Source: Papaver somniferum
Lineage: Eukaryota > Streptophyta > Magnoliopsida > Ranunculales > Papaveraceae
DNA: 64,000 nucleotides
Direction: 5' to 3'
Assembly (NCBI RefSeq): GCF_003573695.1
Contig: NC_039363.1
Coordinates: 127,951,302-128,015,301, forward strand
Position numbers and translations under genes: made by a program. The notes beneath the pieces were generated by a model. It had not been told where the DNA came from and did not search any database. It saw only the letters and a list, made by a program, of their open reading frames with translations. Below, one piece after another: positions 55,204-64,000 of the stretch (position 1 is its first letter; every line of letters starts with the position of its first letter).

Positions 55204-55922
55204 GTAAGTATATCTCCTGTAATTTCTTCGTAGAAGTATGAGATTGTTGATTTCTGAATGAATGAATGAGAATCCATGTAAATTTATGGATAACTTTGCC
55301 GAAATATGTCGCCAGAAAATTTCAGACTTCATATTTTACTAGAAACGCTGTAGAATCCTGGTACGAAGTCGTATTTTCGCGGTCTGCGTATGTATCTTCA
55401 AGCCCAGGAAATTTCCAAGCTTTAGAAAAGAATATTTTTGAATTTTGAGCAGTTTTAGGGCCTGAAGAAGGCGAAATAGTGAACTTCCACGAGACCTTCA
55501 GAACTTTTCCAGGTTGCATGTTGTCCGATGTTTTGGCCACATATGTTAGCTCGTTCATCCGATTTCTATGAAATTTTGATATGTTGTAGAAAACATCCAT
55601 ATGAAGAGAATGGTATATTACCGAACCTTAAATTCCTTACCAATTGCTCCAAGTTCATCGTTTAATATAGGAAGTGTAGAATCTCTTCAGATGAGCTTGT
55701 CTGAAAAACGTGTTTCATGGCTTCTACACTATTTGCTCATGTTTTAGATGCATAGTAAAGAACTTAGATGATGTTAGTTCACCTATATGCTGGATTTTAT
55801 GGTTGTGTTGGGTTTCCACGCTTGAACTTAGATGATGTTAGTTCACTTATATGCTGGATTTTATGGTTGTGTTGGGTTTCCACGGTTGAATCATTCTAAT
55901 CCCATGTAATCTTCACATTAAG
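55204..55922 (+). other. Large intron of B3 antisense gene
   Basis: A 719-base intron with donor TTA|GTAAGTATATCTCC and acceptor CTTCACATTAAG, equivalent to 42000-42619 of family B. It contains a 64-bp tandem duplication (55760-55887: AACTTAGATGATGTTAG, TATGCTGGATTTTATGG) absent from B. Confidence 0.6.
55760..55887 (+). repeat. 64-bp tandem duplication
   Basis: Two nearly identical 64-bp copies (three differences by eye) with CTTAGATGATGTTAGTTCAC and GTTGTGTTGGGTTTCCACG. It is recent, lies inside the B3 intron and is absent from the family B copy. Confidence 0.85.
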
Positions 55923-56360
55923 TGTCAAATGCTGAAGTTAGGAATAATGGATCCAACAATGATGACTTGAGCAACCATGGAGCCGTTGATAATGAGACCG
56001 TCATCCCTGTACCTCAAGGTCATGTAACACTTGTTGTTGATGTTGTGGAGGTGACTGAAACTCCAATTGTGCGTGAGACGGTGGAACCCGAATCGAGAAT
56101 GGAAGAAGCTGCTCCAACCGAAGTTGTTCCTATGATTGTTGACGTTGTTCCAGCGACTGAGAACCGGATAATAGTGCATGAGTATCCCAATGCAGGGACT
56201 GCTTTTACTCCTCCATTTGGTGAGATACTCCCATATCACAGGTTTCTTGGTGGATTTAGCGTTCCCATTGGATATGCTGCTATGTACAAGAAACCGTGGA
56301 AGATGTATGGGCACATCGTCGTTACCAAGGATCCGGAGCATCGCTATTTCTTGACGATTA

Positions 56361-57978
56361 GGGATATCAAGGTGTGGGACCGGCATTGGCTAGGGAATGG
56401 CCGGGAGGCTAGGTTTCCGGTCCCGCACACCTTTCCCTATTTTATTATTTTTCATGAATCCTTGAAGTTATGGAAAATCCTTGAAGTTATGGAGAATCCA
56501 TGAGTTTTTGTTGAAACGGATGAGTTTCGTGAGATTAGGGAATAATAATTATAAAAAGATAAGGATTGTGAGGTGTGGGACCGACCACGGCTTAGGCATG
56601 GCCGGCCGATTAGGTTGCCCGGTCCCGCACACCTCTCCATATTTTATAATATTATTTCGTGAATCCACCAAGTTATGGAGAATTCACGAGTTTTGCAAAA
56701 AAAAGGAAAGTTGCTAAAACCAAGGAGTTTTCGTGAGTTCACGAAATAACAAAAAATAAGGAAAATAATGGAGAGGCACGGACCGACCATGGCTATGGCA
56801 CGGCGGGCCAGACGGCTGGTGGGCCCGGTCCTGGGCGTCTCTTATTATTTTATTAATATTTATTGTTTTTTCCTGTTTTGCGAAGGATTCCTCATTATTT
56901 CATATTTTTGGACACTCGTTCATGCTTCAGGGTGCTCAGTCATGCATCATTGTCAGGTACACTCGCACCATTTTATGGGGCTTACCCAGTGATGGTCCAT
57001 ATGCCCGGTTGTTGAGTATCTATTACTAATCTATGAATTCAGTGGAGAATAATCCATGAAATTGAGTAATAAAAATGAATAGTTGTTCATTATTAATTCG
57101 CAGGATCAGTTGTGGATTCGACTACGAATTCAGAATAATAAAACAAGCATTACCATCCTATGGGATCGTGGATTCCACCGTAGAATCAGAGTAATTAAGA
57201 TTATCTATTACCATTTCATGAGATCAGTGGATTTGATCATGAAATCGGAGTAATGAGATAGCACAGTTGTTTTATTGCTATTCTATGAGATCAAGCCGTG
57301 GATTCGACCATGGAATAGGATCAATTGTTATTTTCATTCCATGGGATCAGGCCGTGGATTCGACCGTGGAATAGGAGCAATTGTTATTGCCGTTCCATGG
57401 GATCAGGACGTGGATTCGACCATGGAATAGGAGCAATAATAGATTATTCTGGGAATTCAGTAGTGAATGTCACGGCAGGATTAATCTATTGCAGAAAAGA
57501 TATTAACCAGTTAAAGCGCTACATCTATTCTGAATGATGCATAGTCAGGGAGTCACGATGTTGTTTACGACCTGAAGGCGTTAGTGTTCTCAATCTACGG
57601 AGAACCGCCTGAATCTATGCACACTCTTTCCACATAATCAAGGAACGGTGAGTGTCACCGACGTCTTGAAGGCATCCATCGCCCAACTATTCTTCTATGT
57701 GGAGGTGGATCTCTTTCCTTCCGTCAGGGAACAGTGAGTATCACCGTCGTCCTGAAAGCATTAAGCTCTCAATCTACGGAGAACCACCCAAATACTTTAT
57801 TCTGCATAGAGGTCACGACGAAATGCTAGGGATCGAACGCTCAGCTGGTGGAGGATTTTCGAAAACATATTAATCATGGCATCGTAAAATATGAATCGTT
57901 GCGTGCCTGAAAGCCGTGTCAAAAACATGCCTCATGATTTTACGGTTTTTTCCCCTTGTTGAAAATCCACCATCTACA
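56361..57978 (-). mobile_element. B3 5' LTR (only its first 1.6 kb)
   Basis: Matches 51850-53460 of the B3 3' LTR, including two or three GC-palindrome repeats and the hairpin series, and ends CCACCATCTACA at 57978. The other half of the LTR, the primer site, gag and pol are deleted: the LTR is joined directly to the last exon of the antisense gene. The target duplication CATGG (49887-49891, 57979-57983) is intact. Confidence 0.85.
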
Positions 57979-58155
57979 CATGGAAAGGATAAGGCATCAC
58001 ATGTCCATCATCAAATCTTGCCGCTATGCAAAGGATCCCTCTTCCGAAAGGTTATACTTCTTCGACCTTCACTATGTATGATGGAACTGGCAATGCTCGA
58101 TAACATGTCTCTCGTTTCCTGGAAGCCTTGGGAGAACATGAACAAAACCATGTTA
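57979..58155 (+). pseudogene. Remainder of second family B gag copy
   Basis: Continues gag after the B3 insertion: CATGGAAAGGATAAGG, then TTCACTATGTATGATGGAAC and GGCAATGCTCGA, matching 38805-38980. It stops at about 58155 inside gag, where sequence of element A resumes, so the second internal region is a truncated stub. Confidence 0.82.
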
Positions 58156-58237
58156 CTGAGGGTGCTTATAATTGTCATTCAAACATCCCCTTCAAGTCCG
58201 ACCCTCCGGAGTTACTGAGGGTGCTCATAATTGTCAG
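58153..58237 (+). repeat. Duplicated filler at B/A junction
   Basis: GTTACTGAGGGTGCT followed by ATAATTGTCA occurs at 58153 and again about 58 bases later at 58211, with one difference. It lies exactly where family B gag joins the PMD gene of element A. Short templated duplications of this kind are typical of end-joining repair. Confidence 0.6.
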
Positions 58238-58531
58238 CTTTCGATGCGATGCCTAGCTTTGTACTTTCCACTGCGGGAATCGGTTCCTCCTAAAGGGTTA
58301 TCTTACGAGAATCTTAAAGCATTTCATGCATCGGTAAGGATTAAGCTTGATGATGATGTAGCAATGGTGCATCGTCTTCCTCCAGGTACCAAAGGCCGCT
58401 CCTTGGAACTTATCGTGACTTCTTGGGATCCCCTGGAGGGTTGTGATCCTATTCAGCCGAAGAAGGAGACGAATTTTTCAAGTCGAAAACCTCCCCGTTT
58501 GAAGATGTCCAATACATCTTCGAGCCCTCTG

Positions 58532-58661
58532 GTAACTCAGGAATTGATGAATCGTTCATTTCTTCCTTAGCGTGTATTTTTGTTTATCTTTTTCTCTCTC
58601 CCCCCCTTTTTTTGTAACCGACCCGAGCGCTGATGGGCCATCGGCTCGACCATGTTCTCAG
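58532..58661 (+). other. Intron a of element A antisense gene
   Basis: A 130-base intron with donor CTG|GTAACTC and acceptor GTTCTCAG|GGTGTT. It contains a long pyrimidine tract. The exon before ends phase 0 (SSSPL) and the next begins GVPLSTLVG in phase 0. Without removal the frame would meet a TAG at 58568. Confidence 0.6.
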
Positions 58662-59141
58662 GGTGTTCCGCTTTCGACTCTCGTGGGGTGGAAGGCCCCT
58701 TCATATATGATAGAAGAGTATTTGAAAATGCCTGAGCATGAATGGACCGAGAAGAGTCTTGCCAAGAAGTCCAAGCGGGAAGCAGCCAAATTTTTAGATC
58801 CTCATACTTGTTCCTCTGTTAACGTTTCCCATTTACAATATGGGAAGCCTCAACAAAGGAGCGCGTCAGGCCTCTTCAGGATATCGTTAGGAGTCCATCT
58901 CTCTCCTTTGCTGATCAATTGCACAATCTTGGGATAAGCTTGTCCGAGGGTGGCGGATAGGTTTCGCCACGTCTTAAAGTGATATTTGTCTAACCTCCTC
59001 GGAAGCAGACTGTTCGTGCTCGAGGTGAAATTATCGTGTCTCCTAATGCTGTTTTGGAATCAATAAACCCATCTGGATCTAACCGATCAGTGTTTGGTGG
59101 TTCCTCAACCCACGTGGCGTTTCCTACTGGTGGTTTCCAAG

Positions 59142-59254
59142 GTAACCAAGTTACCATGTCTTGCATTTATGAATATTTTTCCCTCTCTCTTCCCCTTATT
59201 TTGTTATAAATCATCGGGTTTTGTTCATCATGTTACTCACTTTTGGATTCTCAG
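59142..59254 (+). other. Intron b of element A antisense gene
   Basis: A 113-base intron with donor CAAG|GTAACC and acceptor TTTGGATTCTCAG|GC. The exon before (VRARGEIIVSPNAVLESINP to AFPTGGFQ) ends in phase 1, and the next exon continues in frame as GTSSGPSSSYG. The intron is T-rich. Confidence 0.72.
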
Positions 59255-59343
59255 GCACATCTAGCGGTCCAAGCTCGTCATATGGTTCTTCGGTGTCCCG
59301 CGACAAAGATATCGGTACCTCGCAACATCAAGCCGCGTCTAAG

Positions 59344-59420
59344 GTTAGAAGAAAGGGATAATATTTTTACTTTATTTTTCATGAACCCCTGTCTTTATTA
59401 ATAACCGGTTTTATTATTAG
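59344..59420 (+). other. Intron c of element A antisense gene
   Basis: A 77-base intron with donor AAG|GTTAGAAG and acceptor TTTTATTATTAG|AC. Exons join in phase 0: ...SQHQAASK then TMSSNRKGG. It is AT-rich. Confidence 0.72.
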
Positions 59421-60171
59421 ACTATGAGTAGTAATCGCAAGGGAGGGAGCAAATCTGAAACCCCTGGAATTGATGCCGGTCGGCGCATAATCGCCAGCGG
59501 TGATAGCGGATCCAAACGCCCTCGGAAAGTTGGCGGTGGATCTCAAGTGGAGGTGCAGCTGCGAAATGTCCAAGCAGAGGTCCCTCACGCCGATGCAGGT
59601 GCGCATCTCCAATTCCCCATGGTGGTGGAGGCCGCTGCTGCTGGGGCCGATCCTTCCATTCATACACTGGTCTATGGGTTTTGGTTTCTGGCCACTTTCG
59701 TTGCCACGTACAAAGATATTGTTGAGCGGAATGGTGGCCATATGGTTAGTGTCGGTCTGTTGGATATGAGGACGCAGTGCTACATGACCAAGAATCTGTT
59801 GGAGGTTGCCGACGAGCTTACTGAAGTGGGGAGTGGTCCCATATCCGCACCTAAGATTAGTGGATGGGAAGCGTCTGTGCGTACAGCTACCAACTTGAAT
59901 TTTCCGATAGGATGGCTGGAGGCATTGTTAGCGCAGGTGAAGAATCGTAAAGACCCCCGTGTTCAGCTTACCGCTCGGGTAACCAAGCTCGAGGAAGAGT
60001 TAGAGAAGTGTTCTGGGTGACCAAGAAGAGGAAAGAGGTGCTGGACCAGCTTCTTACTCAGGTGGGAGTGGCGAGCGATGAGATACTTCGTGCAGAAACT
60101 GCAGAGAAGGGTGCCCGAGATGCTCTTGAGCAGGCACAACATGAGATGTCCTCCCTTCAATTAATCTGATG

Positions 60172-60570
60172 CGCTTTCTTTACTTTCTTTTTCATGAACA
60201 ATTTCATCTCTCTTTTCCCTGGTATCTAATTTTAAGCTGGGTTGTTGTTGTTTTTGTTTGTTTTTTTTTTAGACTTTTGACGTTGTTTAAATTGATGGTA
60301 TTTGAATCTTTTAATTGTGCGTGCTTTCTTTCCTTCTTTGTTGTTTATTGTTTTAAAACTTCGTGCTTGCGCGTCATCACTGAGGATTGCGTATGGTACA
60401 AGGTGGACGTGCCCACTTCCCCCCTTTATTTCTATTAGGAGGTGAGGTTAGGGGGTGGGTGGGGGGAGGGGGGTCAGAAGAACGCGCCAACTTCCTTGGT
60501 TTTTTAATCGAGAGGTAGGATGAGAGAGGATGGGGCATATGAGGTACGCGCCTGCTTGGAAGAGTCATAA
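60172..60570. other. Region after element A antisense gene
   Basis: About 400 bases with T-rich and G-rich runs (a GGGGTGGGTGGGGGG-like run near 60450-60470). No gene is supported. The T-rich part may be the 3' untranslated region of the antisense gene. Confidence 0.4.
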
Positions 60571-60978
60571 GATGAACGCGTCTACTCCCTCCTTTTATTT
60601 ATGGAACACCTTGAGGTGCGGGTGGCGGGGCATAAGATGAACGCGTCTACTCCCCTGTTGAATTTATTAAACACCTTGAGGTCTGGTGGGCGGGGAATAA
60701 GATGGACGCGCCTACTCCCCCCTTGAATTTATTAAACACCTTGAGGTGCGGGTGGGCGAGGCATATTATGAACGCGCCTACTCCCCCCTTGAATTTATTA
60801 AACACCTTGAGGTCGGGTGGGCGGGGCATAAGATGGACGCGCCTACTCCCCCTTGAATTTATTAGACACCATGAGGTGTGGGTGGGTGGGGCATATTATG
60901 AACGCGCCTACTCCCCCCTTGAATTTATTAAACACCTTGAGGTCGGGTGGGCGGGGAATAAGATGAACGCGCCTATTC
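60571..60978 (+). repeat. About 65-bp tandem array in element A
   Basis: Six units and a partial one: GATGAACGCG.CTACTCCCC, TTGAATTTATTAAACACC, TTGAGGT.GGGTGGGCGGGG. Variants GATGGACGCG and CATATTATGAACGCG alternate, so there is a dimer pattern. It lies between gag and the antisense gene. Confidence 0.88.
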
Positions 60979-61029
60979 TCATATTTTCTCTCTTTTATCC
61001 ATTGGTCGGGCTTTGACCTTTCCGTTATT

Positions 61030-61830
61030 TGTCAGTTGAGCAGACGTGATTGGCGTTCCTACTACCTTTCATCAGTCAATCGGACACCATTGGCATTCCT
61101 GGAAATTTTCAGTCGATTGGACGCTATTTGCATTCTCATATTTTAGTAAAATTTCCAGCCGATCGGGTGCCTTTGGCATTCCCGCGGTTTTTAGTCAGTC
61201 GATCGGGTGCCATTGGCGTTCCCGCAACCTTTTGTCAGTCGATCGGACGTCATTAACGTTCCGCAACCTTTTGTCAGTAGATCGGGTGCCATTGGTGTTC
61301 CTGCAAATTTTCAGTCGATTGGGCGCCATTGGTATTCTCATATTTTAGTAAAATTTCCAGCCGATCGGGTGCCTTTTGGCGTTCCTGCGGTTTTTAGTCA
61401 GTCGATCGGGTGTCGTTGGCGTTCCCGCAACCTTTTGTCAGTCGATCGGACATCACTAATGTTCCTCAACCTTTTTTCAGTCGATCGGGTGCCATTGGCG
61501 TTCCCGCAACCTTTTTTCAGTCGATCGGACGTCATTAACGTTCCGCAACCTTTTGTCAGTCGATCGAACGTCATTAACGTTCCGCAACCTTTTATCAGTC
61601 AATCGGGTGCCATTGGCGTTTCCGCAACCTTTTGTCAGTCGATCGGACGTCATTAACGTTCCGCAACCTTTTGTCAGTCGATCGGGTGCCATTGGCTTTC
61701 CTGCCTTTTGTCAGTCGATCGGACGTCATTAACGTTCCACAACCTTTTGTCAGTCGATCGGACGTCATTAGCTTTTCGCGACCTTTTGTCAGTCGATCGA
61801 GCGCCATTGGATTTCCCGCAACCTTTTTTT
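61030..61830 (+). repeat. 39-bp tandem array in element A
   Basis: About twenty units built on CAGTCGATCGG. Two main types alternate: one with GACGTCATTAACGTTCCGC and one with GTGCCATTGGCGTTCCCGC, each followed by AACCTTTTGT. A longer block of about 190 bp (61102-61290) is repeated at 61310-61480, including TATTTTAGTAAAATTTCCAG. Open frames on both strands come from the 39-bp period (13 codons) and are not genes. Confidence 0.92.
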
Positions 61831-61956
61831 GTAATTAACTCTAGAGAGATTTTCTTTCGAAATTATTTATAAGGGAAAGACATTACAGATTATATTTTTC
61901 TTTACCCATTGGTCGCTACCGCTCTTTTACATTTAGCTCATCGGTTTCCTTTGTTC
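61831..61956. other. Spacer after element A gag
   Basis: About 125 bases between the 39-bp array and the gag stop (minus strand). AT-rich, no feature recognised. Confidence 0.4.
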
Positions 61957-63347
61957 TTAATGACGCGGGAAAGGGTCTTGCTCTATCATCTGCCTTGCTA
62001 CCTCGAGCCTTCCAGACTCGTGTTTTCTTTCAAATATGTTTCTTATCGCGAGACATTCCACTGTCGGGTGTCCCATTCTCCTATAGTAATGGCAATACCT
62101 TGCAGCGTCCTTATTCATTTTGTTGACATCCACCATCGTCGGTGGTAGTTGAACCTCACCCTTGGCGACCCATTGGTTGAGGAGCCAAACAGTATGTTCT
62201 CTTCCGTACGGTAGTAGAGGCGGAGATGGCCTTGAATCCTTTCTAATCCATTTTTTTTCTTTGTATGAGGTCCCCCCCTTGTTGTCGGATTTCGTTTCCC
62301 TCCTCGTTATTAGGCTTATAGAGGACTACGGATGTGGTACTTGCAGTGTGACGCCAATTAAGGTCTGCGGGTAATTCTTCCATGCAGTCAGCGATTCTTT
62401 CAGCAGGTTCCTCTAGTTCGCTGAAAGTTTGGAATCTGAAGTTGATCAAACTCCCTTTAAAGGACTGAATCATTCCTCGTACACATATTTCCACGAGTGT
62501 TTCTTCACTAATTTATTCGTGACAATCCAGTGCCGTCCGTCTGAACCTTGCTATATATTTCCAAATTCTTCACCTGTCCTATGTCCGCTTCTGCTCAGGT
62601 CTATGGACGTAATTTTTTGCTTGGCTGAATAGAATTTGCCTATAAACATCGAGTACGTGATGGGCCAAGAGTCTATGCTTTCTTCTTTTAGGTTATCGTA
62701 CCAAGTAAAGGCTGTTCCTGTCAATGATTCGGGGAATTCTCTCTAACAAAATTTCTCATCGGAGATTCTATCGTTCATGGATGAGAGAAAATGGCTGACA
62801 TGCTCCCGCACATTTCCCTGTCCATCGTAAGTATTAAACTTGGGAGAAACATAGTTCTCGGGGTACTGATATTCCCGGACACTTAAAGGAATGGGTTTTT
62901 TGTTTGATGGTGGCCATCCTGCTTCGTGATATGGTACCTATATTCCAGGTACTCCGCCATTTCCTCCTGTGTGATTACTGCGGTCTTGGAATTCTGATTT
63001 TTTTCCGATTCGGTTACTTTCCCAGGGGCACTTTGGCCTGCAATCACAGCTTGTGCTATCCATTCTTCCAAAGCTTGCTTCTTTTGCAATTGCTCTTATA
63101 ATTCTTTCTGAATACTTTGCATATCGGGGGGTGCAGGTTTTGATTTTCGAACTATTTGTACGTCTTCTTTGCGCGTGGTATTTGTTTCTTCTGTTTGGTG
63201 GGCGTCTTCAGGTTGTTTGTCCGCGCTTTGATGTGATGTTTATTCCTCGCTGTCCCCTTCTTCTATGATGACCTCATCGAGGTCGACAAGGAGGTTGGAT
63301 GGTTGATTTCCTGCCGCGCCAGGATTACTGCTGCTCGGCTGCATCAT
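61957..63347 (-). pseudogene. Element A gag (Tat-type)
   Basis: Starts MMQPSSSNPGAAGNQPSNLL 39 bases after the 5' LTR, with in-frame stops after GDSEE and QKEL. Later: EEWIAQAVIAGQSAPGK, EICVRGMIQSFKGSLINFRF, QTFSELEEPAERIADCMEEL, and near the end a zinc-knuckle-like YCHYYRRMGHPTVECLAIRN, closing ...EQDPFPRH and TAA at 61957-61959. NFRFQTFSELEE matches NLRFQTFSELHE of family B. Several frameshifts break it. No protease, RT or integrase follows: element A encodes gag only. Confidence 0.8.
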
Positions 63348-63367
63348 GGTGGACTAGGCACGAGCCT

Positions 63368-63385
63368 TCGGGTATGGTCGCCAAA
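63368..63385 (-). promoter_or_regulatory. Primer binding site of element A
   Basis: On the minus strand TTTGGCGACCATACCCGA follows the LTR end directly. The TGGCGACCA core is shared with families B and C. It shows that the right LTR is the 5' LTR. Confidence 0.7.
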
Positions 63386-63754
63386 TGTTAATACCGGAAT
63401 TCTCGTAAGGTTCTACCCGTCCTAGTTATACCAAGATGACCTCACTTTTCTTAGAATAGTATGAGAGAGAGAGTCCCCCCCCCCCTTTTTACCTTGTTCT
63501 TTCTTATATAGACTTTCCAAAAGCCCCTTCCTTTTATGACATCTTGCCATATGTTCTAAACCTCTTTAATTTTTGTTAATGCCATCCCTTCTCTAATATA
63601 ACCTCATTCTTCCTTGCTAATTTCTTCATTTTCCCTTCCACCTTATGGACACTTCCTTGGTAGACTTGGGCCTTAGTCCCCATGTTTCGTGCGTGGATTT
63701 TCCCCCTGGGGCACCCCATCCCAGTTAAGGGGAATTATTTTTCATGTATCAACA
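63386..63754 (-). mobile_element. Family A 5' LTR
   Basis: A 369-bp LTR nearly identical to 33579-33954 (about 93-95% by eye; small indels in C and T runs). On the minus strand it contains CTATATAAGAAAG, a TATA-like motif near 63505. It lies inside the 3' LTR of family C, with GTCGC following at 63755. Confidence 0.9.
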
Positions 63755-64000
63755 GTCGCAAATTGATCGTGTCCGTCCAACTTGGCCAGCCTAAGTGGAT
63801 GTCTCAGATCGCGTTTCACACGGTCGAGGGGGTGCACACGAGTTCACCACCGGCCCAATTTTATCCTCACTTGATCGACTTGCCCAAGGGAAGTCAATGA
63901 CGTGCAAAAACGTTTGATCGAACTAGGATGGATGCAGCTGTCTCAAAACCCTAATTGGGGTTTACGACAACACACTTATGTTGCAAATTGATCACAACCA
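63755..64000 (+). mobile_element. Family C 3' LTR, second part
   Basis: Begins GTCGCAAATTGATCGTGTCC, matching 27394 onward in the 5' LTR of family C. It continues the LTR interrupted at 33578 and runs past the right edge. Confidence 0.88.

Larger units (their letters stand above)
54523..56360 (+). pseudogene. Antisense gene of B3 (PMD part deleted)
   Basis: Starts MTDSHDDTFKDNISRDDIST, matching the family B start, but stops at 54622 and lacks the PMD, which is deleted. Later exons remain: FAPSIDGLQLVPGQNS (54899-54976), LGHGNMENSRNPEPNGDNG (about 55071-55203) and the last exon from about 55923 with ENRIIVHEYPNAGTAFTPPF, LGGFSVPIGYAAMYKKPWKM and GHIVVTKDPEHRYFLTIRD. At about 56361 it runs straight into LTR sequence through a second deletion. 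Exon borders agree with family B. The last acceptor reads TTAAG|TG against TTAG|GT in B. Confidence 0.72.
58200..60171 (+). pseudogene. Antisense PMD gene of element A, 3' part with three introns
   Basis: Exon pieces: LALYFPLRESVPPKGLSYEN, AFHASVRIKLDDDVAMVHRL to SSSPL (58531); then GVPLSTLVGWKAPSYMIEEY, MPEHEWTEKSLAKKSKREAA; then GTSSGPSSSYGSS (59255-59343); then TMSSNRKGGSKSETPGIDAG, LVYGFWFLATFVATYKDIVE, NRKDPRVQLTARVTKLEEEL and, after a frameshift near 60015, a coiled coil ending EQAQHEMSSLQLI at a TGA (about 60169-60171). Introns: 58532-58661, 59142-59254, 59344-59420. Two in-frame stops near 58957 and 58990 and frameshifts make it a pseudogene. Its PMD core lies in the 5' part at 34206. 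Confidence 0.72.

Noticed and set aside
55322..55600. Minus-strand 92-codon ORF as a gene on its own
   Set aside because: It lies in the large intron of the B3 antisense gene; only a short part is conserved in B, so it is listed as a weak finding rather than a gene.
59379..59741. Minus-strand ORFs opposite the PMD last exon (120 and 81 codons)
   Set aside because: Shadow frames of a coding exon; the plus strand has exon borders and family-like structure.
61030..61830. Possible CRISPR-like array
   Set aside because: The whole 39-bp unit is repeated with no unique spacers, the setting is a plant retrotransposon, and no cas genes are present.
1..64000. tRNA, rRNA, organelle insertions or a host single-copy gene
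   Set aside because: I looked for clover-leaf arms with CCA-adjacent stems, rRNA landmarks and multi-exon host genes and saw none; only primer-binding complements of tRNAs are present.

Overview
This window looks like heterochromatin of a large-genome flowering plant, probably a eudicot. It is built almost entirely of nested, decayed LTR retrotransposons. I found no host single-copy gene, no tRNA or rRNA gene and no CRISPR array. Several spliceosomal introns with GT-AG borders confirm a nuclear eukaryotic genome. The sequence alone does not identify the species.

Layout. (1) 1-5721: the 3' half of a plus-strand Athila-type Ty3/gypsy element (RNase H tail, integrase, polypurine tract, 3' LTR), with a minus-oriented solo LTR at 1106-2667 flanked by a perfect 5-bp duplication. 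(2) 5722-8511: leader, primer site and 5' LTR of a second Athila element on the minus strand. (3) 8512-12879: overlapping remnants of Ty1/copia elements with one nearly whole LTR, a primer site and broken gag. (4) 12880-22694: family D, a Tat-like element with 2.4-3.1 kb LTRs full of tandem repeats. (5) 22695-26477: an Athila LTR scrap and the 3' part of a minus-strand copia element. (6) 26478-33578, continued at 63755-64000: family C, a Tat-like element without polymerase. (7) 33579-63754: family A, a minus-strand element with 370-bp LTRs, gag only and an antisense gene, inserted in the 3' LTR of C. (8) 35084-58155, inside A: family B, arranged LTR-internal-LTR-partial internal, itself holding an inverted relative, B3 (49892-57978), between perfect CATGG duplications.

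The most interesting content is a set of antisense genes in A, B and B3. They encode plant mobile domain (PMD) proteins and lie between the coding region and the 3' LTR, on the strand opposite to the element. They carry introns whose borders keep the reading frame, and part of the exon-intron structure is conserved between B and B3. In A the gene has its own TATA box 75 bp before its ATG. Introns survive retrotransposition only when they are antisense to the genomic RNA, which fits this arrangement. None of the Tat-like families A, B, C and D retains a recognisable reverse transcriptase here, so they look non-autonomous.

The LTRs of B, C and D share a conserved box about 250-260 bp upstream of a TATA box, and each carries a different array of about 165-240-bp repeats. 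The LTR of B3 holds a series of hairpins whose two arms change together while the loop stays constant.
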